A DNA stretch of 64,000 bases from Meiothermus sp. Lineage in GTDB: Bacteria; Deinococcota; Deinococci; Deinococcales; Thermaceae. A program made the translations under genes and the position numbers. The stretch's first letter is position 1; every line of letters begins with the position of its first letter. Below are positions 23,216 through 31,253 of the stretch, piece after piece. Under the pieces are notes generated by a model. It was not told where the DNA came from, made no database searches, and worked only from the letters and a program-made list of their open reading frames with translations. The DNA is taken from positions 1,116,001 through 1,180,000 of the forward strand of contig NZ_BPIJ01000001.1 in assembly GCF_026004055.1 (NCBI RefSeq), in the 5' to 3' direction.

Positions 23216-25600
23216 CTAAGCGCCATAAGGCACCCAGATGTTCTTTACCTGGGTGGCTTGTCGCAGAATCTCGTCAAAGTCGGGCAGGGCCCCGCTCTCG
23301 GGCAGCGTCCAGGTGCGCTTCATGTTCCCCGCGCTGGCTCGCTCGACCAGGGCGCGTCCGGCCTGAGGCCCCGCATACCAAACCGCGTCCACGTCGTCGT
23401 GCTCGGCCAGGGTCTTGGCCAGTTCGTCGCGCTCGCCGGTCACAATGTTGAAGGTGCCGGCAGGAACATCGGAGGTCTCGAGCACCTGATAAAAGTCGGT
23501 AGCCGTCAGGGGGGCTACCGGCGAGGGCACCACCACCAGGGTGTTGCCCATGGCCAGCGCGGTTCCGGCCAGCTTGGCCAAGGCCAGCAAGGGCTGGTCG
23601 TCGGGACAGAGAATCCCCATCACGCCGATGGGCTCCGGGATGGCCAGGGTTACATTGCGGATGGGCGTGGGGTGCACCACCCCTTCGTATTTGTCGGCCC
23701 AGGCTGCCGCAGTGAACAAGGCCTCGAGGGCAGCTTCGACCTCGGCGCGTCCGTCCTGTCCGGTCTGCTCGGTGAGACGGCGGGCAAACTCCTCGGCCCG
23801 TTCGGACAGGTTTTCGGCCAGAAAGTAGAGGATTTGCGCCTTGTTGTGCGCAGGGGTCTTGCGCCAGCCCTCGAAAGCGGCGCGGGCGGCCTCCACCGCA
23901 TTGCGGATGTCTTTGCGGTTGCCGAGCCCCACCTCGCCCAGAAGACGCCCGTCCGGGCCGTACACCGCCTTGCTGTAACCGCTATCGGGCCGGGCCTGCT
24001 TGCCCCCGATAAAGAGCTTGGCGGTGCGGTCGATGGCAGGCCGAAGGCTCATAGCCGAAGCCTGAATGGGCGTTTCTTTAGTCCCTGTCTTAGACGGTGC
24101 CTTGGTTGTAGGGCCTTGGGCTTTGGGCTTTGGGCTTTGGGCCTTTTTGACATACTCCCAAAGCCCTTCCTTGCCCCCCTCGCGCCCAAAGCCCGACTCG
24201 CGGTAGCCGCCAAAGCCGCTGGCGGCGTCGAAGAGGTTGGTGCTGTTGATCCAGATGGTGCCGGCCTTGATCTGGGTGGCGATGTCCAGGGCCAGGTTGA
24301 TATCCTCGCTCCAAATGGAAGCAGCCAGGCCGTAGCGGGTGTTGTTGGCCAGCCGGACGGCCTCCTCTGGGGTGCGGAAGGTTAGGGCGGCCAAAACGGG
24401 CCCGAAAATTTCCTCCTGGGCGATGGTGGAGGCCGGGGCTACCTGGGTAAACAGGGTGGGGGGATAAAAACACCCCTCGCTCGGCACCGCCCAGCTCGGC
24501 TGCCAGAGTTCGGCGCCTTCGTCCACCCCCTTTTGTACCAACTGCTGGATTTTTTGTAGCTGCACCGGGGCCACAATGGCCCCAATATCCACGGCCTTGT
24601 CCAGCGGGTCACCGCAGCGCAGTTTTTCCATGCGGGCCCGCAACTTGGCATACATCTTTTCGGCGATGCCTTCCTGAACTAGGAGCCTCGAGCCCGCACA
24701 GCAGACCTGCCCCTGGTTGAACCAGATGGCGTCTACCACGCCCTCCACCGCGCTGTCGAGGTCGGCGTCCTCGAAGACCAAAAAGGGCGACTTGCCGCCG
24801 AGCTCGAGCGAGAGCTTCTTGCCGCTGCCCGCTGTGGCTTTGCGGATGAGCCGCCCCACCTCGGTAGAGCCGGTAAAGGCGATTTTGTCCACCCCCGGGT
24901 GCTCCACCAGCGCCGCCCCGGTGCTGCCATCGCCGGTAAGGATGTTCACCACCCCCGGCGGCAGGCCAATGTGCTGACAGATTTCCGCAAACAAAAGCGC
25001 GGTGAGCGGGGTGAACTCGGCGGGCTTGAGCACCACCGTGTTGCCCATGGCCAGGGCCGGGGCAATCTTCCAGGCTAGCATTAGAAGCGGGAAATTCCAG
25101 GGAATAATCTGCCCCACCACGCCCACCGGCTCGTAGCCTGGTAGTTCGCTTTCCATCAGTTGGGCCCAGCCCGCATGGTAGTAGAAGTGGCGGGCCACCA
25201 GCGGAATGTCAATGTCGCGGGTCTCGCGGATGGGCTTGCCGTTGTCCAAGGTTTCCAGCACCGCAAACAGGCGGGCGTGCTTCTGCACCTGCCGGGCCAG
25301 GGCATACAGGTAGCGGGCCCGCACATGGCCGGGGGTCTCCTTCCAAGGAGCCAACGCCTTGCGGGCGGCCTTGACAGCTTCGTCTACATCGGCGGGGCCG
25401 GCCTGGGCAACCTCGGCCAGCTTCTGGCCGTTGGCCGGGTTCTGGGTAACGAACCATTCCTTGAGGGCCGGGTCTCGCCATTTGCCCCCAATGAAAAGGC
25501 GGAACTTTCCTTTGTGGGCCTTCAGCCAGTCCAGCGCAGGTTGGGCGGCCTCGGGGGCGGGGCCGTAGGGTAGGGTTTCCATAAGTTCGGTAAGGGTCAT
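23216..25600 (-). CDS. tandem aldehyde dehydrogenase protein
   Basis: 794 residues. The first ALDH domain (about 1-490) is complete, with PWNFPLLML near 167, LELGGKSP near 267 (general-base Glu) and NQGQVCCAGSR near 302 (catalytic Cys). A lysine/proline/glutamine linker (about 490-520) is encoded by GGGCTTT heptamer repeats. A second, shorter ALDH-like domain (about 525-794) lacks the Glu and Cys motifs and must be structural or regulatory. The neighbouring deoC gene makes acetaldehyde from deoxyribose 5-phosphate, so oxidation of acetaldehyde to acetate (or acetyl-CoA) is the likely job. Confidence 0.88.
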   Translation of the reverse strand: MTLTELMETLPYGPAPEAAQPALDWLKAHKGKFRLFIGGKWRDPALKEWFVTQNPANGQKLAEVAQAGPADVDEAVKAARKALAPWKETPGHVRARYLYALARQVQKHARLFAVLETLDNGKPIRETRDIDIPLVARHFYYHAGWAQLMESELPGYEPVGVVGQIIPWNFPLLMLAWKIAPALAMGNTVVLKPAEFTPLTALLFAEICQHIGLPPGVVNILTGDGSTGAALVEHPGVDKIAFTGSTEVGRLIRKATAGSGKKLSLELGGKSPFLVFEDADLDSAVEGVVDAIWFNQGQVCCAGSRLLVQEGIAEKMYAKLRARMEKLRCGDPLDKAVDIGAIVAPVQLQKIQQLVQKGVDEGAELWQPSWAVPSEGCFYPPTLFTQVAPASTIAQEEIFGPVLAALTFRTPEEAVRLANNTRYGLAASIWSEDINLALDIATQIKAGTIWINSTNLFDAASGFGGYRESGFGREGGKEGLWEYVKKAQSPKPKAQGPTTKAPSKTGTKETPIQASAMSLRPAIDRTAKLFIGGKQARPDSGYSKAVYGPDGRLLGEVGLGNRKDIRNAVEAARAAFEGWRKTPAHNKAQILYFLAENLSERAEEFARRLTEQTGQDGRAEVEAALEALFTAAAWADKYEGVVHPTPIRNVTLAIPEPIGVMGILCPDDQPLLALAKLAGTALAMGNTLVVVPSPVAPLTATDFYQVLETSDVPAGTFNIVTGERDELAKTLAEHDDVDAVWYAGPQAGRALVERASAGNMKRTWTLPESGALPDFDEILRQATQVKNIWVPYGA
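24111..24143. repeat. GGGCTTT heptamer repeat inside the ALDH gene
   Basis: Four consecutive seven-base units (GGGCCTT then GGGCTTT three times) plus a partial fifth, read on the plus strand. They encode the linker between the two ALDH domains. Because seven is not a multiple of three, loss or gain of one unit would shift the frame and cut off the second domain. Confidence 0.85.
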
Positions 25601-25743
25601 GGTTGGCTCCAGGTCAGGGCTGTTTCAAATCTCGGAAAATGATTCGAAGGTTCAAAAAAAGCCTGAGGTTAAGTCGTAATCTAAGCTACAGGCCATGAAA
25701 ACTTATCGCTATTGGCTATAGACCATCGACCATCGGCCTGCCA

Positions 25744-26727
25744 CTACCCCAGCGGCTGGTACTGCATCGAGGCATAGCGCCCATAGGCGAAGTGCTCGAG
25801 CTGTCGCTCGATATCGTTGAGCAAGGCGCTGGCCCCAATCCGGAAGAGGTGGGGTTGCATCCATTCATGGCCTAGCTCCTCCTTCATCAGAATCAGCCAG
25901 TCCAGGGCCTGCTTGGCGCTGCGAATGCCCCCAGCGGGCTTGAAGCCCACCTTGTGGCCGGTTTGCTCGTAGTAGGCCCGGATGGCCCGCACCATCACCA
26001 GGCTGTTTTGCAGGGTGGCATTGACGGCTTCTTTGCCGGTGGAGGTTTTGATGAAGTCGGAGCCGGCCTGCATACAGACTATGCTGGCTTTGTAGACGTT
26101 TTTGAGGGTGCCGAGCTCGCCTACCGCCAGGATGCTCTTCATGTGGGCCGGGCCGCAGGCCTCGCGGAAGTCGCGCACCTCCTGGTAAAGCGCCTTCCAG
26201 TTGCCCGTAAGCACATGGCGGCGCGAGATCACGATGTCAATCTCGCTGGCGCCTGCGGCGACCGAAGCCTCAATTTCCTGGAGCTTGAGGCGGTGCGGGT
26301 TAAGGCCCGCCGGAAAACCCGTCGAGACTGCGGCCACCGGAATACCTGAGCCTTCCAGGGCGGCTACTGCCGTGGGTACCATCTCGTGGTAGACACACAC
26401 AGCACCGGTGGTGAGATGCAAACCGGGTACCCCCAGGTCTTGCAACAGCTCGGGGCGCACCGGCTGACGGGCCTTGGCACACAAACGCCGCACCGTACCG
26501 GGGGTGTCGTCGCCCGAGAGGGTGGTAAGGTCTATGGTTCGGATAGCGTGCAGGAGCCAGGCCGCCTGCCAGGCCTTTTTGACCGTGCGGCGAGTGGGCA
26601 GGGTAGCCGCCCGCCGCTCAACCGCGCTTCGGTTGACCAATGCCCCCTCGAGGGCGCCGGGGTCGAAAGGCGTGCCGGGATTGCGCTCCGGTAGCGGATG
26701 GAATTGCGGTATGGTTGCAGTTGCCAT
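25744..26727 (-). CDS. deoC: deoxyribose-phosphate aldolase
   Basis: 327 residues, the long DeoC form. Visible are TIDLTTLSGDDT near residue 68 (substrate loop), EIDIVISRRHVLTG near 168, FIKTSTGK near 227 with the Schiff-base lysine, and GFKPAGGI near 265. It splits 2-deoxyribose 5-phosphate into glyceraldehyde 3-phosphate and acetaldehyde. The ALDH gene lies about 140 bases downstream on the same strand. A TATAAT box lies about 23 bases upstream of ATG, giving a short leader. Confidence 0.95.
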   Translation of the reverse strand: MATATIPQFHPLPERNPGTPFDPGALEGALVNRSAVERRAATLPTRRTVKKAWQAAWLLHAIRTIDLTTLSGDDTPGTVRRLCAKARQPVRPELLQDLGVPGLHLTTGAVCVYHEMVPTAVAALEGSGIPVAAVSTGFPAGLNPHRLKLQEIEASVAAGASEIDIVISRRHVLTGNWKALYQEVRDFREACGPAHMKSILAVGELGTLKNVYKASIVCMQAGSDFIKTSTGKEAVNATLQNSLVMVRAIRAYYEQTGHKVGFKPAGGIRSAKQALDWLILMKEELGHEWMQPHLFRIGASALLNDIERQLEHFAYGRYASMQYQPLG

Positions 26728-26749
26728 GGGATGGCCTCGAGTACAGCCG

Positions 26750-26778
26750 ATTATAGCCCAGAACCTGCCAACCCCAAC
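26750..26778 (-). promoter_or_regulatory. deoC promoter
   Basis: On the minus strand TTGGGG, a spacer of about 16 bases and TATAAT (26755-26750). The start point should fall near 26743, leaving a leader of about 16 bases with a GAGG ribosome site. Confidence 0.55.
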
Positions 26779-26944
26779 AGTTTAGAGCGGTTAGAATCTC
26801 GCAGTCCCCTGCTAATCTCTTGTGTCAAGGGAGGCCAGACTCGGCGTGGCCCTGGGTGCGTAACTGGCTTCTTTAGGACATTCCCACCACAACCCGTCGT
26901 GCTAAGGTTAACTGGGGTTTAACTAAAGGCTTGGGAGGTGAAGC

Positions 26945-27127
26945 ATGGAAACCTTGGAAGTGGCGAAGTGTCCTGCTTGTGAAGGGCTGGTGGAGGTGGT
27001 AAACCCCCAGGTGGGCTTAGAGGTGGAGTGCCCAGATTGTGGCGAGGTGTTGCGGGTGGTCTCGGTGCAGCCGCTCAAACTCTACTACGCCCTCGAGCCC
27101 GACGAGGAACCTTTGCCCGATGAGTAA
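26945..27127 (+). CDS. LysW-like zinc ribbon carrier protein
   Basis: 60 residues. CPACEGLVEVVNPQVGLEVECPDCG has two CXXC knuckles in LysW spacing, and the rest is acidic. LysW carries amino-group-protected intermediates of lysine or arginine synthesis on the gamma-carboxyl of its C-terminal Glu within the motif EDWGE. This protein ends in EEPLPDE, so the terminal Glu is kept but the motif is not. No lysine genes are adjacent. A strong GGAGGTGA site precedes ATG. It could be a LysW paralogue or a different acidic zinc ribbon. Confidence 0.75.
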   Translation: METLEVAKCPACEGLVEVVNPQVGLEVECPDCGEVLRVVSVQPLKLYYALEPDEEPLPDE

Positions 27128-27196
27128 TACAGACTCGATTGGTTTGGCATCATTCGATGACGAAACAACCGAACCAAAGAGCCTATCTGTTTTTGC

Positions 27197-27475
27197 GTGC
27201 TCCTCACAGACGTGGCCGCCCACGAAAACGAGAATGCATCTGAGCCCCTCGCGTTTCCCACACACACTGCCCTCACGGCGGCCGGTGTTTTACCCCCACC
27301 CGCACACACCGCTGTTGGGGGTATTCGTGGAAACCGCTCCAGACGCAGGTTATGCACCCAAGCGTGGGCCGGGCCCGGCCCACGGGGGCTTGGGTTTCGA
27401 GTTTCCAGGCGGCCTCTGTTCTGTCCGGGACAAAGCTTTCTTGAAGTCGGATGGTTCAAAATACGTGAAGAGCAC
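27197..27475. mobile_element. MITE-like repeat, family 4, copy 1
   Basis: 279 bases with ends GTGCTCCTCACA and CGTGAAGAGCAC, imperfect relatives of the ends of the copy at 39768-40041. Shared blocks include CAGACGTGGCCGCCCACG after the left end and a perfect 20-bp palindrome GTGGGCCGGGCCCGGCCCAC near 27365. Frames across it are not protein-like. The flank to 27548 resembles half of a family 2 repeat (ATCGCGGTT on the minus strand). Together they fill the gap after the LysW-like gene. Confidence 0.75.
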
Positions 27476-27548
27476 TCTAACCCAGCGCTGTGCCTCACTC
27501 GTGAGGCGTATGGGTAAAAACCGCGATGGGTAGCATCGCTGAGGGCCC

Positions 27549-28805
27549 CTAGGGCGGCCCCAGCACAATAATCACGTCATAGCCCCTGGGCTCGAGGCGG
27601 ATGCGGGTCTGGAGGGGCAGGTGGAGCAAATCGGCATAGTCTTTGGCAAGGAGAAAAGCGGGTGAATCACGCCCTACAATCGAGACCCCACTCCGTACCA
27701 ACACCATGCTGGTACCTCCCACCTCCCCCGCCTGCACTTCGGGTGGGGGAATGCCCAGTTCAATAAACCCCTGCCGATACTGTTCGCCCAGCCCGGCCCC
27801 ACTTTGGTCGAAAAGCAGAGTTTTGAGGCCTAGGGCCTCGGCCTGTACCAGTCGGGCCATCACCTCGGCATCGGGGGTGTAGCCCAAGAGCCCGGCGGTG
27901 AAGGAGGGCATGGCCGCCTGGTCAATTACCAGAAAGTTGCCTTCCTCGAGGGTGGGTAGGGTGGCGCTCTTGAGGGCCAGGCTCCGCAGGTTGGGCAGCC
28001 GTTGCAGGGCTTCGGTGAGGGGAAGGGTGGTCTCGAGGGCGTTCCACACGGCCCCTGCAACCCCCGGCAGACGCGACCAGTAGCGAGGGCTTTGGGCCTT
28101 GCGCAAGGCCAGCCCCATCACCTCCTTGATGCGATCCAGCCGGCCTAGGTCGGAGCCTTCCCAGCGGCGAAAGCGCATGTATTTGACGGCATCTTTCCCG
28201 TCCAGATGCACTGGCCCTGCCGGAAAGTCTATATATAGACCCGCAGCTCGGTCAGTGTATTTCATCGGATAGGGCAGCACCACATCCACCCCATCCACTG
28301 CATTCACCAGCTTCATCACAGCCTCGAAGGTCAGAATCATGTAGTGCTGTACCGGTACACCCAGCAGGTTTTCTACCGCCAAGCGTAAGCCCTCGGCCCC
28401 GCCGCCGCGCTCGTACACCGCGTTGATCTTGCCATCGTAAAAACCGGTAGGGGTTTCGCCGTTGTAGCGCAGGTCGCGGGGAATGGCCACCACGGTGGCT
28501 TCCGAGCCGCGCAGGCGGATGTAAAAGATGGTGTCGGTGCGGAGCCCCGGCCCACAGGCCGTATGGTAGCCGCAGTATTCGGTGTCGCGGGCCGCTACGA
28601 CCAGGCTGAGTTCTTCGCTAGGGCCGCCACCTTGATACGCACCGAACAGCCCGACCTGCACTTCCCGAAGCTGCGGCCCATACGCCAGGGCCCCCGCCAG
28701 GGTCAGCAGGGCCAAACCCAGCAAAATTAGCGATAGCCGCGGCCCAGAGCGTGTACGCAGCGATGCTCTCGGTCTAGCCCGAGAAGGTGTCCGTGGTCTG
28801 GCCAT
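27549..28805 (-). CDS. LytR-CpsA-Psr family cell-wall glycopolymer ligase
   Basis: 418 residues: basic N-terminus, one membrane segment (about 23-42), an LCP domain (about 65-245) and a LytR C-terminal domain (about 320-415). Family residues are visible in RTDTIFYIRL, VAIPRDLRY and the R-rich KYMRFRRWEGSDLGRLDRIKEV. LCP enzymes attach polymers from undecaprenyl carriers to peptidoglycan. A conserved Asp/Arg pair is kept, so activity is likely. TAATCT seven bases before ATG may be its -10 box. Confidence 0.88.
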   Translation of the reverse strand: MARPRTPSRARPRASLRTRSGPRLSLILLGLALLTLAGALAYGPQLREVQVGLFGAYQGGGPSEELSLVVAARDTEYCGYHTACGPGLRTDTIFYIRLRGSEATVVAIPRDLRYNGETPTGFYDGKINAVYERGGGAEGLRLAVENLLGVPVQHYMILTFEAVMKLVNAVDGVDVVLPYPMKYTDRAAGLYIDFPAGPVHLDGKDAVKYMRFRRWEGSDLGRLDRIKEVMGLALRKAQSPRYWSRLPGVAGAVWNALETTLPLTEALQRLPNLRSLALKSATLPTLEEGNFLVIDQAAMPSFTAGLLGYTPDAEVMARLVQAEALGLKTLLFDQSGAGLGEQYRQGFIELGIPPPEVQAGEVGGTSMVLVRSGVSIVGRDSPAFLLAKDYADLLHLPLQTRIRLEPRGYDVIIVLGPP

Positions 28806-28935
28806 GCCCCTAAGATTACAAAATCATACTGACGCTTCGGTGAAGGTTCTGGGTATTTGAACCAGCTCGAGGGGGCCGATTGCGCTTCCATCAAAGCAGC
28901 GGCTTGTAGGGCTGTCCCTTTCGGGAGAGGTTGGT

Positions 28936-29499
28936 CTAAAAGCCCTCCCAGTCTTCCTTGGTAATTTCCATGGGCACAAACTCTGCTTTAGGGGCCAGCC
29001 CAAAGTTGAAACGAGAGGTCTGGGCAGCAGGCGCTGCCACATGACGAAAACCCGCTTTCTCGAAGGCTCGCTGGGCCCGAAGGTTGTGCTTGTAGGTACG
29101 CAGCTTTACCTTTTGTAGCCCCAAAGTGCCAAAGGCATACGCCAGCACCGCCTTGACCGCATCGGTGCCGTAACCCTGCCCCCAACGGTTTTTAGCCCCG
29201 ATGAGGATACCCAGGGTGGCCTCACCGCGATTCATCTCATAAAGCTCGACGGTTCCCAGCCACTCCCCGTTTTCGTCCAGGATGCCAAAACCTACCCGGT
29301 CACCCCGGCTGACCTCGCCCATCACCACCCGTTTGAAGAGCCATAGCGGCATTTTGAGCGGGCGGCTCCCGTTCCATTCGGCAATTTCGGGGTCGCGAAA
29401 ACAATCGTAAAACCGTCGCCACTCAGTCTCGGTAAGGCTCTCGGTGAAGGGCTTGAGGGTGACTTTTCCGTGGCGAGGCCAGGTATTGCTGAGCGTCAC
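28936..29499 (-). CDS. GNAT-family N-acetyltransferase (RimJ/RimL type)
   Basis: About 187 residues from GTG 29499. KPFTESLTETEWRRFYDCFRDPEIAEWNG at the start and the acetyl-CoA-binding NRWGQGYGTDAVKAVLAYAFGTLGLQKVKLRTYKHNLRAQRAFEKAGF near 115-160 are typical of RimJ-like enzymes. Substrate unknown. TATGCT (29511-29506) lies six bases before GTG, so this appears leaderless; the longer frame to 29553 has no support. It is divergent from the serine hydrolase at 29573. Confidence 0.82.
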   Translation of the reverse strand: MTLSNTWPRHGKVTLKPFTESLTETEWRRFYDCFRDPEIAEWNGSRPLKMPLWLFKRVVMGEVSRGDRVGFGILDENGEWLGTVELYEMNRGEATLGILIGAKNRWGQGYGTDAVKAVLAYAFGTLGLQKVKLRTYKHNLRAQRAFEKAGFRHVAAPAAQTSRFNFGLAPKAEFVPMEITKEDWEGF

Positions 29500-29505
29500 C
29501 CTTTT

Positions 29506-29511
29506 AGCATA
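29506..29511 (-). promoter_or_regulatory. -10 box of the acetyltransferase gene, leaderless type
   Basis: TATGCT on the minus strand, six bases before GTG 29499. No clear -35 box. Confidence 0.45.
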
Positions 29512-29572
29512 CGCCAAAGGCCCGGGGCTTTGGGTTAGGCCCCCTGCGCGCACCGTCGTAAACTGGGATGCA

Positions 29573-30577
29573 ATGCTCGAGCAAGCCGCACAGATCGTTC
29601 AAGCTGCCGTAGCTTCTGGGCGCATCCCGGGGGCGGCTTTGGGTTTGGTGCACCCGGACGGATCCAGCGAAATGTTTTGCTGTGGGGTCAAGCACCTGCA
29701 AAAGCCTGGGAACATAGAGCCTGATACGCTTTTTGACCTGGCCAGCCTGACCAAGGTGCTTTTTACCGTGCCGCAAATCCTTCACTTGGTGGAAGAGGGG
29801 CTGGCCGATCTCGATGATCCACTCTCACGCTATCTGCCCGAGATGGCCTGGATGCAAGGCAGTGCTTTGCCAAGCCGCACCCTGCGCCAGCTCCTAAACC
29901 ACGTCTCGGGCCTGCCGGCCTGGGAAGCCATCTATACCTGGGGTGGCGAGGCCCATACCCTCAAGCAACGGGTTTTGCAGCACCGCTGGGAGATGGGGCC
30001 GGTGGGTCACCACGTCTACTCCGACATCGGCTATATTTTGCTGGGGCTGTTGCTCGAACGCATTCGAGGCCAGGCCCTCACGAGCTTTGCCCTGCCAGAA
30101 GGGCTTTGCTTTCTTCCCACCCAACCAGAAAACTGCGCCGCAACCGAACACGACCCCTGGCGCGGACGGGTCTTGCAAGGCGAAGTACACGACGAAAACT
30201 GCTTTGCCCTGGGGGGTGCCACCGGACACGCTGGGCTCTTTGGCAGCCTGCGGGGGGTACTGGCCTATGTAAGCCACCTGATGAGCGGCCAGGTGCTGTC
30301 GGCGGCAGCCATGGCAGAGATGCGCCGTCCTCAGCAGGCCGAGCGGGCTTTGGGCTGGCAGATTCCTCATCCGGGCTTCAGCGGGGGCAGCCTGTGCAGC
30401 CGGCAAACCCTGGGCCATACCGGATTCACCGGAACCGGGGTCTGGATGGACTTCGAGCGGGGCTATGCCTGGGTCTTGCTCACCAACCGCGTGCACCCCA
30501 GCCGACACCGCGAGAGCGGCATCCTCGAGCTGCGACGGGCTGTGGGCAACGCCCTTGCAGCCGCCTGGAAAGCCTGA
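29573..30577 (+). CDS. serine hydrolase, beta-lactamase family, apparently cytoplasmic
   Basis: 334 residues from ATG 29573. SXXK is SLTK near residue 56 (FDLASLTKVLFT), the tyrosine motif is YSD near residue 148 (HHVYSDIGYILLG) and GHTGFTGTG near 282 matches the HXG-type third motif. No signal peptide from this start; the longer frame (29444) begins in the divergent gene. It resembles D-aminopeptidase or penicillin-binding esterases, and is unlike the secreted paralogue at 17439 in length. TAAACT eight bases upstream may be its -10 box. Confidence 0.8.
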   Translation: MLEQAAQIVQAAVASGRIPGAALGLVHPDGSSEMFCCGVKHLQKPGNIEPDTLFDLASLTKVLFTVPQILHLVEEGLADLDDPLSRYLPEMAWMQGSALPSRTLRQLLNHVSGLPAWEAIYTWGGEAHTLKQRVLQHRWEMGPVGHHVYSDIGYILLGLLLERIRGQALTSFALPEGLCFLPTQPENCAATEHDPWRGRVLQGEVHDENCFALGGATGHAGLFGSLRGVLAYVSHLMSGQVLSAAAMAEMRRPQQAERALGWQIPHPGFSGGSLCSRQTLGHTGFTGTGVWMDFERGYAWVLLTNRVHPSRHRESGILELRRAVGNALAAAWKA

Positions 30578-30688
30578 TTACTCGAGTACCTCATCTGACG
30601 GGCAATTCTCCCGGATACCTCGCCATAGGAGCACAATGAGCGGCAGGGCGACCACCCAGAGTACCAACAGGGAGAGCAAGCCTTCCAC
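30578..30688 (-). CDS. 36-residue single-pass membrane protein
   Basis: GTG 30688 to TAA 30578 reads MEGLLSLLVLWVVALPLIV, then LLWRGIRENCPSDEVLE. It has a clean hydrophobic helix followed by a basic then acidic tail, a plausible inserted microprotein. TAGCCT (30700-30695) lies exactly six bases before GTG, the leaderless pattern seen elsewhere here. It ends one base after the stop of the convergent hydrolase gene. Function unknown. Confidence 0.5.
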   Translation of the reverse strand: MEGLLSLLVLWVVALPLIVLLWRGIRENCPSDEVLE

Positions 30689-30721
30689 CCCCTAAGGCTA
30701 GGCCCGCCGGGTCAGACTAGA

Positions 30722-30808
30722 GCGGTTCCCACGAATAGTCCCTACAGCGTTTTTTGCTGTGGGGACTACAATACGAGCCACCGCGTGGATCGTATTGGTG
30801 GGAACCGC
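30722..30808. mobile_element. MITE-like repeat, family 2, copy 1
   Basis: 87 bases with ends GCGGTTCCCAC and GTGGGAACCGC. Inside are GTCCCTACAGC/GCTGTGGGGAC and CAATACGA/TCGTATTG stems, so the whole unit can fold into a long hairpin. Other members: 40665-40724 and, interrupted, 49509-49795. Confidence 0.75.
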
Positions 30809-30815
30809 GATAGGG

Positions 30816-31058
30816 TCAACCTGAGGCTTCCTCTTGGCTGGAGTTTTTGCGGAGGGTGCGCTGGTTGGCCCGGATGCCCGCCTCAAAATCGATCTCCATA
30901 GGGGGCTTGTCGTCCATATCCACAAACACCGAAGGATGGCTGGGTTTTTTACCGGGCATGGGAAGTGCGCTCGAGGCGCTAAGGCGACCAAGCCGGAAGC
31001 AAACCCACCCCACCAGCACCCATGACACCAACACCCCCAGGGCCCATTCCAGGGACAT
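30816..31058 (-). CDS. 80-residue single-pass membrane protein of unknown function
   Basis: MSLEWALGVLVSWVLVGWVCFRLGRL forms one membrane helix; the remainder is short and polar (KKPSHPSVFVDMDDKPPMEIDFEAGIRANQRTLRKN). A GGAG site lies four bases upstream of ATG 31058. Not recognised. It lies between two mobile repeats. Confidence 0.6.
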   Translation of the reverse strand: MSLEWALGVLVSWVLVGWVCFRLGRLSASSALPMPGKKPSHPSVFVDMDDKPPMEIDFEAGIRANQRTLRKNSSQEEASG

Positions 31059-31127
31059 GGCTCCATGCTACCGCAAGTGCCATCGCAAAACCAATCTCAT
31101 GGGAAGCGCCCGAGTTCACCCGAGATC

Positions 31128-31253
31128 ATACCGGATTCAAAAAGATACTCTTCAAAACCAAAAACCCAGAGGCTATCTTTTTGAATCCTAGAGCACTCCC
31201 TTCGGTCGGGGTAGTTCGTCACCATTCGGTGACGAACTACCCGAATCTGGTAT
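31128..31253 (+). mobile_element. MITE-like repeat, family 1, copy 2 (internal deletion)
   Basis: 126 bases with ends ATACCGGATTC and GAATCTGGTAT. It keeps the first AAAAAGATA hairpin and the terminal CGTCACC/GGTGACG hairpin but lacks about 70 middle bases found in the other two copies. Its right end overlaps the TGA of the tamB-like gene. Confidence 0.8.

Noticed and set aside
24111-24143. Repeat array as a CRISPR
   Set aside because: Seven-base tandem units without spacers, inside a coding sequence; no cas genes anywhere in the window.
27039-27533. Reading frame across the family 4 repeat
   Set aside because: The matching repeat at 39736-40128 gives a different, incompatible peptide, so the conservation is at DNA level.
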